Source: Cephalopachus bancanus
Lineage: Eukaryota > Chordata > Mammalia > Primates > Tarsiidae
DNA length: 64,000 nt
Reading direction: 5' to 3'
Assembly (NCBI GenBank): GCA_027257055.1
Contig: JAPVLO010000161.1
Span: 6,278,501-6,342,500 of the forward strand
Part shown: positions 10,083-22,000 of the stretch, in pieces
Layout: every line of letters begins with the position of its first letter
Numbering within the stretch: the stretch's first letter is position 1
Made by a program: the position numbers and the translations under genes
Notes under the pieces: generated by a model
Told to the model about the DNA's origin: nothing
What the model saw: the letters and a program-made list of their open reading frames with translations, nothing else
Databases searched by the model: none

Positions 10083-13000
10083 GTTAAGTATATCTTTCAG
10101 ATAGAACTTTGCATTTTATACTTTGATAAGACTGCATAGCTTCAAAATATTGACTCAGTAAACTGATCTAGGCTAGATGATAAAGGTTTGTTTGTTTTGT
10201 TTAGACAAAAATTAACTTTTAAATTGATTGGAGTTATGATGACTTAAATAATTGTTATATGTTTCTTGAATCTGATGACCTTGTTATTAATACAAAGGAC
10301 TATTTCTATTTAACACCAAGGAAACACAAGTTAAAATTCCAGAATCTCCCAATAAGTGAGAAGATTAGTGGTGTAGAACTTATGTATTTATAATAAATAA
10401 CATTTAAATGAAGTCATTTTAGCAAGTGGTTGGATGGCCACTTGTTGGTTGTTTTACTGAGTGTGAAGTTGAACCAAATTTCGTTTTAAGATTAGCCTTT
10501 GTACTAGAGAAAACATATGGCAATTCAAATTAAAATTTTTATTGAAAGATTTGTAGTATATCTAAATAGATGAAAATTGAGTTTTATAATTCTTTATGAC
10601 AAAAATATCAAATATGTACATGGATATGCAGCTATGTGATATAGTGTTTGCTTATGTCTTAATACTTAATGACTTTCCACATGGGGTTTCCTCTTCCTCC
10701 AAACATGCATTTTTTTAGTATATTAGTTTAACTCAGCAAACTACCACATCATTCTTTTCTCCTCGCGATAATTTTGCCACAGTGAATGGTTTATCTCACC
10801 TTTATTTTTATATAAACCACACTTTAAAAATCACATTTAATTCACTTTTATCATCAATCCTTTTCTGAAATGACTGTCAAAGTCATGTCTTAGAGTCAAA
10901 ACACTTGCCTATGCTCATTCCATATTATCTTTAGCCCATCTTTTGCATCAAATCATAATGAACACTCCTTTGCTCATTAAAGCATAAAATTTTACATTAA
11001 CACATTAAATTAAAACATAACATTTAAGAATTAGAAGGGATCCCAAAAGTCAATTAGTCAAACATTAAACTGATATGCAAGTAATAGTGACAAATCCTTT
11101 TGCAAGTATACTGTTTGGGATGCTACAAAAAATACCATAAGTTGTATAATTTATAAACAATAGAAATTTATTGCTCACTGTTCTAGAGGTTGGGAAGTCC
11201 AATGCAGCAGCAAATTCAGTGTCTGGTGCGGGCTTACTCTGTGCCTCAGAAATGACATCTTCTAACTGTGTCCTTACATTGCAGAAGAGGCAAACAGGCT
11301 CCATCAAACCTTTCTTAAAAAGCATTAATCCCATTCATGAGGGCGGACTACATGACCTAATCTTCATAAAGTTCCATCTCTTTAAAAAATTATAAATGAT
11401 ACATAATATTGGTACATATCTATGGGGGGTACATATGAGATTTGACTAGATGCATAGAATATTTAATTATCAAATCAGGGTATTTGGGGTATCCATCACC
11501 TTGAGCATTTATCATTACCTATGTTGGAAACATTTCAAGTCCTCTCTTCTAGCTATTTTGAAATAATGCATTGTTGTTAACTATAGTCTCCCTACTCTGC
11601 TATTGAACATTAGAACTTATTCTTTCTATCTAATTGTAAGTTAGCAAACTGACACAGATATAGGGCCACCACAGAGAGCATCCACTAAAACAATGCATTC
11701 ACTAAACAACCTTTGCTCATTGTTCCACCACCCACATACTCTTCCCAACCTCTGGTAGCTATTATTCTACTCTCTATTTCCATGAGATTAACTTTTTAAG
11801 CTCCCACATATGAGGAAGAACATGCAATATTTGTCTTTCTGTGCCTGGCTTATTTCATTAAACATAATAACTTCTAGTTCCATCCATGTGGCTATATGTC
11901 TTTGCTATTATGAATCATGTTGATCTATTTTTGCATCCTTGGGATGAAACCCACTTGATGATCGTGACTTATCTTTTTGATATGCTACTGGATTCAGTTT
12001 GCTAGTCTTTTTTTGAGGATTTTTGCATCTATGTTCATTGGGGATATTGGTCTGTAGTTTTTTTTTATATACTGTGTCCATACCTGGCTTTGGTGCAAGG
12101 ATGAGACTGGCTTTATAGAATGAGTTAAAGAAGATTCCCTTCTCAATTTTTTCAAATAGTTTCAGTAGGATTGATACCAATTATTCTTTGAACATCTGGT
12201 AGAACCTGCCTAATCCCGAGCTTTCTTTGATGGGAGATTTTTTATTACTGTTTCAATTTCATACTTATTATTGGTCTGTCCAGGATGTCCATTTCTTCCT
12301 GATTTAAGCTTAGGGATGTATGTTTTTAGGAATTCATCCATTTTCTTTAGATTTTCTAGTTTTTGTGCTCAAAGCAGTTTCAGACAATCTTGTATTTCTG
12401 TGGTACCATTTGTAATGACTTTGAATCATTCCTGATTCAGCTTATTTGAATCTTCTCCTTTTCATGGTTAATATAGCTAGTGGTCTATCAATTTTATCTT
12501 TTCGAAGAGCCATCTTTTTGTTTCATTGATCCTTTGTATTTTTTGTTTCAATTTCATTTAGTTCTGCTGTGATCTTTTTTCCGCTAGCTTTGAGTTGGTT
12601 TGTTCTTGCTTTTTAGTTCCTTGAAGTGTGATGTTAGATTGTCAATATGTAATCTTATTGCTTTTTTGATGTAGGTATTTAGCACTATAAACTTTTTTTT
12701 GGCACTGTCAACAGCCCCCAAGGTCTTAAATCATTCAGCATCAAATGAAAAGTATAAAGTTCAAAGTCTTTCTAAATATCACCTAAATCTGTATGGGAGT
12801 GAATCAAGGTACAGTTCTTTCTGAGTACACTCCCCTCTCTCTGTGGGGATTAAAATCAAACAAGTTAAGTGCTTTCAGAATACAATTGTAAGCCAGGAAT
12901 AGGATAGACACTTCCATTCCAAAAAGTAGAAACAGGGAAGAAGCAGGGAGTATCAGGCCCCAAGTAATCCTAAACCCTAACAGGACAAACAACATTAAAT

Positions 13001-16000
13001 CTTAAGGGTCTAGAATAATTTTTTTGACTCAAAGTCCTGTCTTCCTGATACATTGGGGCAAGGGCTAGTTAGACCACCCAGGCCTCCAGGCATTCCCACT
13101 CCTATGGCTTTTCTGGGCACAGCTAATAAATCACCTTTCATGCAGTGGAATCACATACCTGTGGCTCTCTCAGACTGAAGTTGTATGCTGGTGGTCCTAA
13201 CTGGTCTCGGGTCTTGGGGTGTTCCTAAGAGCCAATGCCCTGGCTCTACTGGGCATTGTCTTAGTAGGAGGCTCTCAGTGGTGGCTGTATACCTGTGTCA
13301 GTTTGCTGCCTATCCCTGAGGCTCTATGAAACATTCTTTGAAATATAGGTGGGAGCAGCATTCCCCAACAGCTCATACACACTGAGGGACAGTGGATATG
13401 GCACTATGTGTATGTCACCAAGGTTTACCACCTGTACCCCATAGAAGAGTGCCTTGACTTATACCTGTGGCTGCCAGATTGGCTTCACTGGAATTCAGGG
13501 AGTAGAGTCTTGAAATTGCTGTGCCTCCAATTTCCTGGCATTCTGGATTTGTGATGAGTGGGACAACCCTTAAGATCTCCAAAATATTTTCAAGGTCATT
13601 CCTCCATTGTCTTGATGAATAGCATCTTCCTTATTTCTATCCATACTAATTTCCTTATCAAGTGTTTCCTTATTACCACATCCTTGATAAACACCCTCTT
13701 CTGACTTTACTTTTTCATTCTTTGCAACATAGCCACACTGACAATTTTCCAAATCTAAGTTTTTCCTCTCTTGTCATTATAAGTTCTATTTTTAATTCAA
13801 TTCTCTCTTCTTGTGTTTTACTATAAGCAGACAAAAGAAAGCATGCCATAACTTCAACACTTTGATTTTTATTTTACCAAATATCCTATTTAATTGCTCA
13901 GAAATTCTACCTTCCCCAAAGCACTAGAAACCAACACAATTTAGCCAAGTGTTTTGCAACTTTATAAAAAAGATGGCCTTTCATCTAGTTTTCAATCACC
14001 TGTTCCTTATTTTCATCTGTAACCTCATCAAAATGCCTTTTTCTGTTCATTTTTTGGCCAAAATTCTGATTATGAAAGCTGAGCTATTCTTTAAGAATAT
14101 TAGGGTTTTTTCTATGTCACCTCTTTTTAAAAACCTATACCAGAATTGTCCCTTAATTCTCTGTTCAGGGCAATGTAGGCTTCTCCTAACCTTTGCTTCA
14201 AAAGTCTTCCAGCCTCTACCCATCATCCATTTCCAAAGCCACTTCCACATTTTTTGGTATTTGTTATAACAGCCTACCTCTTGGTACCAATTTCTGTTTT
14301 AGTCTCCTTGGGCAGCTATAACAAAATATTGTAGACCGAGTAATTGATAAAAAATTGAAATTTATTGCTCACAGTTAAGAAGGCTGAGAAGTCCAATATG
14401 AGGCACCAACAGATTCAAGTGTCTGGCGAGGGATGACCCTCTTCTTCAAAGATTTCACTGTCTAGCTGTGTCTTCAAATGGCAGAAGAGGAAAACAGGTT
14501 TCCTTTTTTATAAGGGCAGAACACTCATGACCTAATCACCTCCAAAGGTCCCATCTTTTTATACTTTTGCATTGGTTGTTAGCTTTAAGCATATGAATTT
14601 CAGGGATCATATTTAGAACGTAGCAGCAAGTAATCTTCCAACTTTTTTGGAACTCTTTTACAACTGGACAGCTTAGTTTCTTTTCTTCTTTAAATATTAA
14701 AATAACATCCTCACATTATCTAAAGAAAATTTCAAACATTGGGAAAGAAAATAACTCCTCTCAACCTCTGGGTCCTATGCGTATGGCGTTCTTTTCCCCT
14801 TCCTCTGGTGTAGTTCTGAATGCAGCATGAATTTTGGCACATCCTCTAGGGGTTGAGGCTTTTTTGTGTGCATTTCTTTCTTCCAGCAGCAGTGTGTTTT
14901 ATTAGTGCCCTAAAGCAAAAGTGTTTCCTGACCCTTCACCAAACAAATGAAGACTTTTATTCTATAGGGGAGAAAGGTATGAGTGGAGCTTCTTGCCAGC
15001 ATTGCTGCCGTTGCCTTCTTCCAGTTCTATACTTTGAGAAAGATTTTTGGAGAATGCTACCGTTCTTCTTCTTTTTTTTTTTGAGTTGGAGTCTCACTCT
15101 GTTTCCCATGCTGGAGTGCAGTGGAACACTCACAGCCACCCCAGCATTAGTCTGCTGGCCGCTGGAGATCCTTACACCTCAAACCTTCCAAGTAGCTGGA
15201 ACTACAGGCGCGCGCTATGACACCATACTAATTTTTTTAAAATTGTAGAGACAAGGCTTCGTCATGTTGCCCAGTCTGATCTCGAACCCACAGGCTCATG
15301 CAATCCACTCTCTTGGGCCTCCCAAAGTGCTGGGATTACAGGCTGAGCCACCTAGCTCAGCCCCATTATTTCACTGAATGTCCAATTGAATTGAAAAGGA
15401 AAAAGTCTTCAAGTTATACATTCTTCTTATATTTGTGACTCAGTGTTTTTACTGTTCTGCCAGGGTATGCTCTAGCAATTTGCTATTTGCTTGAGAACCC
15501 TCCTTATTTTTGTCTATGTCTTGCCTAGAGAGGTAAATGGTCATATCTTATCTTTTTCTGTGGGTTTCTGTCTTTCCTTAGATTCTGGAACCATTTCTTG
15601 ACTTGTAACATCAGCAGAAGGATGAGTCCAAAAAAATTGTAATTATGCCTTAATCCATCATTTAATTATTGTAATATTGGTAGTGATGATTTTTTCAACT
15701 TTCCACATCTCTGAGAAGAAACTAGAAGTGAATATAATTGATTTTTGTATATTGATGTCACATGTTGTAATCTTGATATATTTTCTTAGTAGTTCTAGTA
15801 GGCAATCTGTAGATTCTTGTATGTTTTCTGCCTCTTTACAATACAGAACAATAATGTCTTTTAAATAGTTATACTTTTTGTTTTTTTTTTTTAGTTGGAG
15901 TCTCACTCTGTCACCCAGACTGGAGTGCAGTGGCTGCTCCCAGCCACCGCAGCCTCAACCTGCTGGGCTCCGGCGATCCTTCCGCCTCAGCCTTCCAAGT

Positions 16001-19000
16001 AGCTGGAACTACAGGCGTGTGCTATCACATCCGGCTAATTTTTTTTATTTATTGTAGAGATTAGGTCTCACCAAGCTGCCCAGGCAGTTCTCGAACCTGC
16101 GGGCTCAGGCAATCCACTCACCTCAGCCTCCCAAGGCGTGGGATTACAGGCTGAGCCACCAAGCCCGGCTTAGTTATACTTTTTTGCCTTATTCAATGGT
16201 AAAGACCTCCAGTGCAATGCTGTAAAAAAAAAAAGGCAACTGATAACTCTGCTTTATTTTCAGTCTTGTGAATGAAGCATTTAGATATTTACCAATCACT
16301 ATGATGTTAGATTTAAGCTTTTTTGTAACATAGCTTTTATCAGATTAAATACGTTTAATTCTTACCTTATTTTACTAATACATTTGAAATATCATAAATG
16401 GGTATTTAGTTTGTCAAATATAATATTTTTCTTTTTCTTTTTTTTTTTTTTTGAGTTGGAGTCTCACTCTGTTGCCCAGACTGGAGTGCAGTGGCCGCTC
16501 CCGGCCACCGCGGCCTCGACCTGCTGGGCTCCAGCGATCCTTCCGCCTCAGCCTTCCGAGTAACTGGAACTACAGGCGTGCGCTACCACGCCCAGCTAAT
16601 TTTTTGATTTATTGTAGAGATGAGGTCTCGTCAAGTTGCCCAGGTGGGTCTTGAACCCACGGGCTCAGGCAATCCACTCACCTCAGCCTCCCAAAGCACA
16701 GGATTACAGGCTGAGCCACCAAGCCCGGCTAAATATAATATTTTTCAATACTGAGTCAGTCATAATGGTGTTTTTCCTTTATGCTATTAACATGGTGAAT
16801 TACAGTTTTTAATTTTAGAGTGCTGAATCAACCTTGCATTCCTAGAATTGATGCCAATTGTTAAGAATCTATTATTTTTTGTCATATGCCATATTCAATT
16901 TTATTTTTGTTCTTCAGCTCTCTGTTTTTTTTTTTTAATTTTAGTTTCAAGTGTATATGTGCAGGTGGATTTTATTACAGCGTTGGAGATTTTTGGCTAC
17001 TATTGAACCCGTCATCTAAATAGTATGGAACCCAATAAGTAGTTTTCAACAGTTGCCCTTTCCAATCCCTCACACCTTTAGGAGTCATCAGTGTCTGTTT
17101 CTTCCATTCTTGCGCCTGTGAATTTAGCTCTCACTTATAAGTGAAAGCATGCGGTATTCGGTTTTGTTTCTGCATTAATTCTCTTAGAATAATGGCCTCC
17201 AGTTGCATCCATGGTTGTTGCAAAAGACATGACTTGCTGTTTCTTTGTGGATGCTTAGTTCTATGCTCTATATGTACCACATTTTCTTTATCTAATCCAC
17301 TATTGATGGATACCTAGGTTAGTTCAGTGTTTTTTGCCGTTGTAAATAGTGCTGCAATAAATATACGCATGCAGATGTCTTTTTGGTAAAATGGTTTATG
17401 CTCCTTTGGGTACATATCCAGTAGTGGGATTGCTGGGTCTGCTTTCTACAGAGGCTGAACTAAGTTTCTATTCCCACCAACAGTGTATGAACATTCCCTT
17501 TTATCTGCAATCTAGCCAACATTTGTTGTTTTTTTACTTTTTCTTTCTTTTTTTCTTTTTTGAGTTGGAGTCTCACTATCGCCCAGACTGGAGTGCAGTG
17601 GTTGCTCCTGGCCACCGCAGCCTTGACCTGCTGGGCTCCCGCGATCCTTCCACCTTACCCTTCCAACTAGCTGGAACTATAGTCATACGCTACCACGCCT
17701 GTCTGATTTTTTTGATTTATTGTAGAGATGAGGTCTCGCCAAGTTGCCCAGGTGGGTCATGAACCCGCGGGCTCAGGCAATTCACTCACCTCGGCCTCCC
17801 AAAGCACGGGATTACAGGCTGAGCCACCGAGCCCGGCTTTACTTTTTCATAATTGTAATTCTGACTGATGTAAGATGACATCTCATTGTGGTTTTAAATT
17901 ACATTTCTTGATGATTAATTATGTTGAATACTTTTTAGTATTTTTGTTGGCTGCTTGTATGTCTCTCTTTGGAAAATGTCTTTCCATGTCCTTTTCCTAC
18001 TCTTCAGTGGGGTTATTTTTAAATTCAATTAATTTTCTTATAGATTTTGGATATTAGTTTTTTGTTGAATGCGTAGTTTGTGAATATTTTCCTCCATTCT
18101 GTAGGTTGTATATGTACTCTTTTGATAGTTTCCTTTGCTGTGCAGTTCTTTGGTTTAATTAGGTCCCGATGGTCAATTTTTGTTTTTGTTGCATTTGCTT
18201 TTGAGGACTTGGTCATAAAGTAGTGGCCTAGGCTGATGTCCATAAGAGCATTTCTTAGATTTTCTTCTGGGATTTTTATAGTTTGAAGTATTACTCTAGT
18301 CCTTAATCTGCCTTGAGTTAATTTTTGTACACAGTGAAAGGAAGGGGCCCAACTTCATCTGCATATGGTTAGCCAGTTTTCCCAATACCATTTATTGAAT
18401 GTTCTTTCTTAAATGTTTATTTTTGTGTCTTTTGTCAAAGATCAATTGGCTATAGGTGAATGGCTTTATTTTGGGGTTCTTCTATTCTGTTCCATTTGTC
18501 TATGTGTCCATTGTTGTACCAGAATCATGTAGTTTTGGTTACTGTAGCCTTGTAATACAGTTTAAAGTTTGGCAATGTGATGCCTCTGGATTTGTTCTTT
18601 TTTTTTTCTGTCAAAGCCTCACTCTGTTGCCCAGGCTGGAGTGAAGTGGCATGCTCATGGCCACCGCAGCCTTAATCTGCTGGGCTCAGTTTATCCTTCC
18701 ACCTCAGCCTTCCAAGTAGCTGGGACTACAGGCATGCGCCACCACACCTGGCTAATGTTTTGATTTATTGTAGAGATGAAATCTCACCAAGTTACCCAGG
18801 CTGGTCTTGAACCAATGGGCTCAGGCAATCCTGTCACCTCAGCTTCCTAAAGTGCTGGGATGATAGGCATGAGCCACTGTGCCCAGCCTGGATTTGTTCT
18901 TTCTGCTTAGGATTGCTGTGTCTATTAAGACTCTTTTTTGGCGGGCTCGGTGGCTCACCCTGTAATCCCATGCTTTGGGAGGCCGAGGTGAGTGAATTGC

Positions 19001-22000
19001 CTGAGCCCGCGGGTTCGAGACCTGCCTGGGCAACTTGGTGAGACCACATCTCCACAATAAATCAAAAAAATTAGCCGGGCGTGGTAGCGCGTGCCTGTAG
19101 TTCCAGCTACTTGGAAGGCTGAGGCGGAAGGATCGCCGGAGCCCAGCAGGTCGAGGTTACGAGCGACAGAGTGAGACTCCAACTCAAAAAAAACAACAAC
19201 TCTTTTTTGCTTCCATATAAATTTAAGAATGTTTTTTCTAGTTCTATGAAAAATGATACTGGTATTTCATAGGAATTGCATTGAATCTGTAGATTGCTTT
19301 GGTTAGTATGTACATCTAAACAATATTGATTCTTCCAATCCATGATCATGAATTGTTTTTCTATTTCTTCGTGTCATCTTTGATTACTTCTAGCAGTGTT
19401 TTGTAGTTTTCATTGTAATGATCTTTCACCTCCCTATTTAGATGTATTCCCAGGTATTTTATTTGTGTGTGCGTGGCTATTGTAAGCTATATTGTGTTCT
19501 TGATTTGTTTTTCAACTTGAATGATATTGTGTACAGAATGCTACTTATTTTTTTTTTTTGAGTTGGAGTCTCACTCTGTCACCCAGACTGGAGTGCAGTG
19601 GCCGCTCCCGGCCACCGCAGCCTCAACCTGCTGGGCTCCGGCGATCCTTCCGCCTCAGCCTTCCGAGTAGCCGGAATTACAGGCACGCGCTACCATGCCC
19701 GGCTGATTTTTTGATTTATTGTAGAGATGAGGTCTCGCTGCCCAGGCGGGTCTTGAACCCGCGGGCTCAGGCAATCCACTCACCTCAGCCTCCCAAAGGT
19801 GCGGGATTACAGGCTGAGCCACCGAGCTCGGCTTGCTACTTATTTTTGAATGTCAATGTTATATCCAAAAATTTTACTAAAATCATGTATAAGGTCTAGG
19901 AGTCTTTTGGTGGAATCATTAGTGTTTTCTAGATATGGAATCATCTAATTTGCAAAGAGAGATAATTAATTTTCTTCTTTTCCTATTTGGATACCTTTTC
20001 TTTCTTTCTCTTGTCTGATTGCTCTGACTAGAACTTTCTTTACAATTTGAAATAGGAGTGGTGAGAGTGGACATCCTCCTCTTGTTCCAGTTCTAAGGGG
20101 GTATTCAGGATTGATATTGCTCATTCAGTATAATGTTGGCTGTGGGCCTGTCAGAGATGGGTCTTATCATTTTGAGATATGTTTGTGTTGTGAGTTTTGA
20201 TCATGAAGGGATGTTGGATTTTATCAAATGCTTGTTCTGCATCTATTGAGTTGATCGCGTGGTTCTTGTTTTTAATTCTGTTTATGTGGTAGATCATGTT
20301 TATTGATTTGTGTATGTTGAGCAAAACTTGCATCCCAGGAATAAAGCTCACCTGATCATAATGAACAATCTTTTTGATGTCCTGCTGGGTGCAGGTTGCT
20401 AATATTTTCTTGAGGATTTTTGTGCCTATATACAAGGGTATCAACCTTTAGCTTTCTTTCTTTGTTGTGTCCTTGCCAAATTTTGGTATCAGAATGACAT
20501 TGGCTTTGTGGAATGAGTTAGGGAGAGGTCCTTCTTCCTCGGTTGGAAAACTTTCAGTAGGATTGGTACCATCTATTCCTTGTACATCTGGTAGAATTTG
20601 ACTATGAATTCACCTGGTCCAGGATGTGCTTTGTTATGTCTTTTGTTACCAATTCAATTTCATGGCTCATTATTGACCTGTTCCGAGTTTCAATTTCTTA
20701 CTTTTTTCATCTTGGGAGGTTATGTGTTTCCAGGTATTTATCCATTTTCTCGAGATTTTCTAGCCTACATGCGTACAGATGCTTATAGTAATCTCCAATA
20801 ATCTTTTGCATTTTTTTGAGATAGGTTGTAACACTACCTTTTTCCATTTCTGAATGCATTGATTTGGCTTTGATCTCTTTTTTGTTAATATGTTTGCAGC
20901 ATATCAATCTTTTTATTCTTAAAAAACAACTTTTCATTTTGTTGATTCTTTGTATAGCTTTTTGGGTCTCAATTTCATTTAGTTCTGAACTGGTTTTAGT
21001 TTGCTATTATTAGCTTAGTTTGTTCTTGTTTTCCTAGTTTTTTAGGTGAGATGTTAGGTAGTATATATAGGATCTTTCTATTTTCTTGATGTGAGCATTT
21101 AGTGTTGTACACATTCCTCTTCGCACTGATTTTGTGGCATCACTGAGGTTTTGGTATGTTGAGTGTTTATTTTTATTTGTTTTTAAACATTTTAAACTTC
21201 TTTCTTGATTTTGGTGCTTACCCTAAATTATTCAGATGCAAGTTTTTTATTGTCCATGTATTTGTGTGGTTTTGATTCCCTTGGTATTGATTTCAATTTT
21301 TATTCTGTTGTGGTCAGAGATGATGCTTGGTTTGAGTTTTTGGAATTTATTAAGACTTGCTTTATTGCTGAGCAAGTGGTCAGTCTTATAATATTCCATA
21401 TGCAGTTGAGAAGAGGGTATCTTCTGTGATTGTTGAGTGAAGTAGTCTGTAGATGTCTTTTAGGTCCAATTGGTCAAATGTCATATTTAAGTTCAGAATT
21501 TTTTGTTAGTGTTCTGCCTCGACAATCTGTTTAAAGCTGTTGGTATGGTGTTGAAGGCCCTCACTACTAGAGTGTGGCTGTCTAAGTTATCTTTTAGGTT
21601 CAATAGTATTTGTTTTATAAATCTGGGTGCTCTACTGTTGAATGCATATATATTTAGAATAGTAAATACTTCTTGTTGAATTGAGCCTTTTTTTATTACA
21701 TAATGCTCTTCACTGTCCTTTTTTACTATTATTGGTTTAAAGTCTGTTTTATCTAATACAAGAATAGTGACCTCTGCTTTTGTTTTGTTTTGTTTTTCAT
21801 TTGCATGGTAGGTCTTTCTCCATCCCTTTGCTTTGAACCTATGGGTGTCATTAGAAATGAGATGGGTCTCCTGAAGACAAGAGAAAGAGTTGTTTTTAAT
21901 CCAATTTGTCACTCTTTTGTCTTTTAAGTGAGCATTTAGATCTTTGGACATTCAAGGTTACTGTTGATATGTACCTTTTCTGTCATAGTGTTGTTACATA

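Larger units (their letters stand above)
15680..16920 (-). mobile_element. Old L1 ORF2 fragment, left part of a split element
   Basis: Antisense L1 ORF2 segments (TGATTTTTGTATATTGATGT at 15739; AAGACCTCCAGTGCAATGCT at 16202; CAACCTTGCATTCCTAGAAT at 16830) continue after the younger L1 at 24698. Two Alus are also inserted here. Confidence 0.78.
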
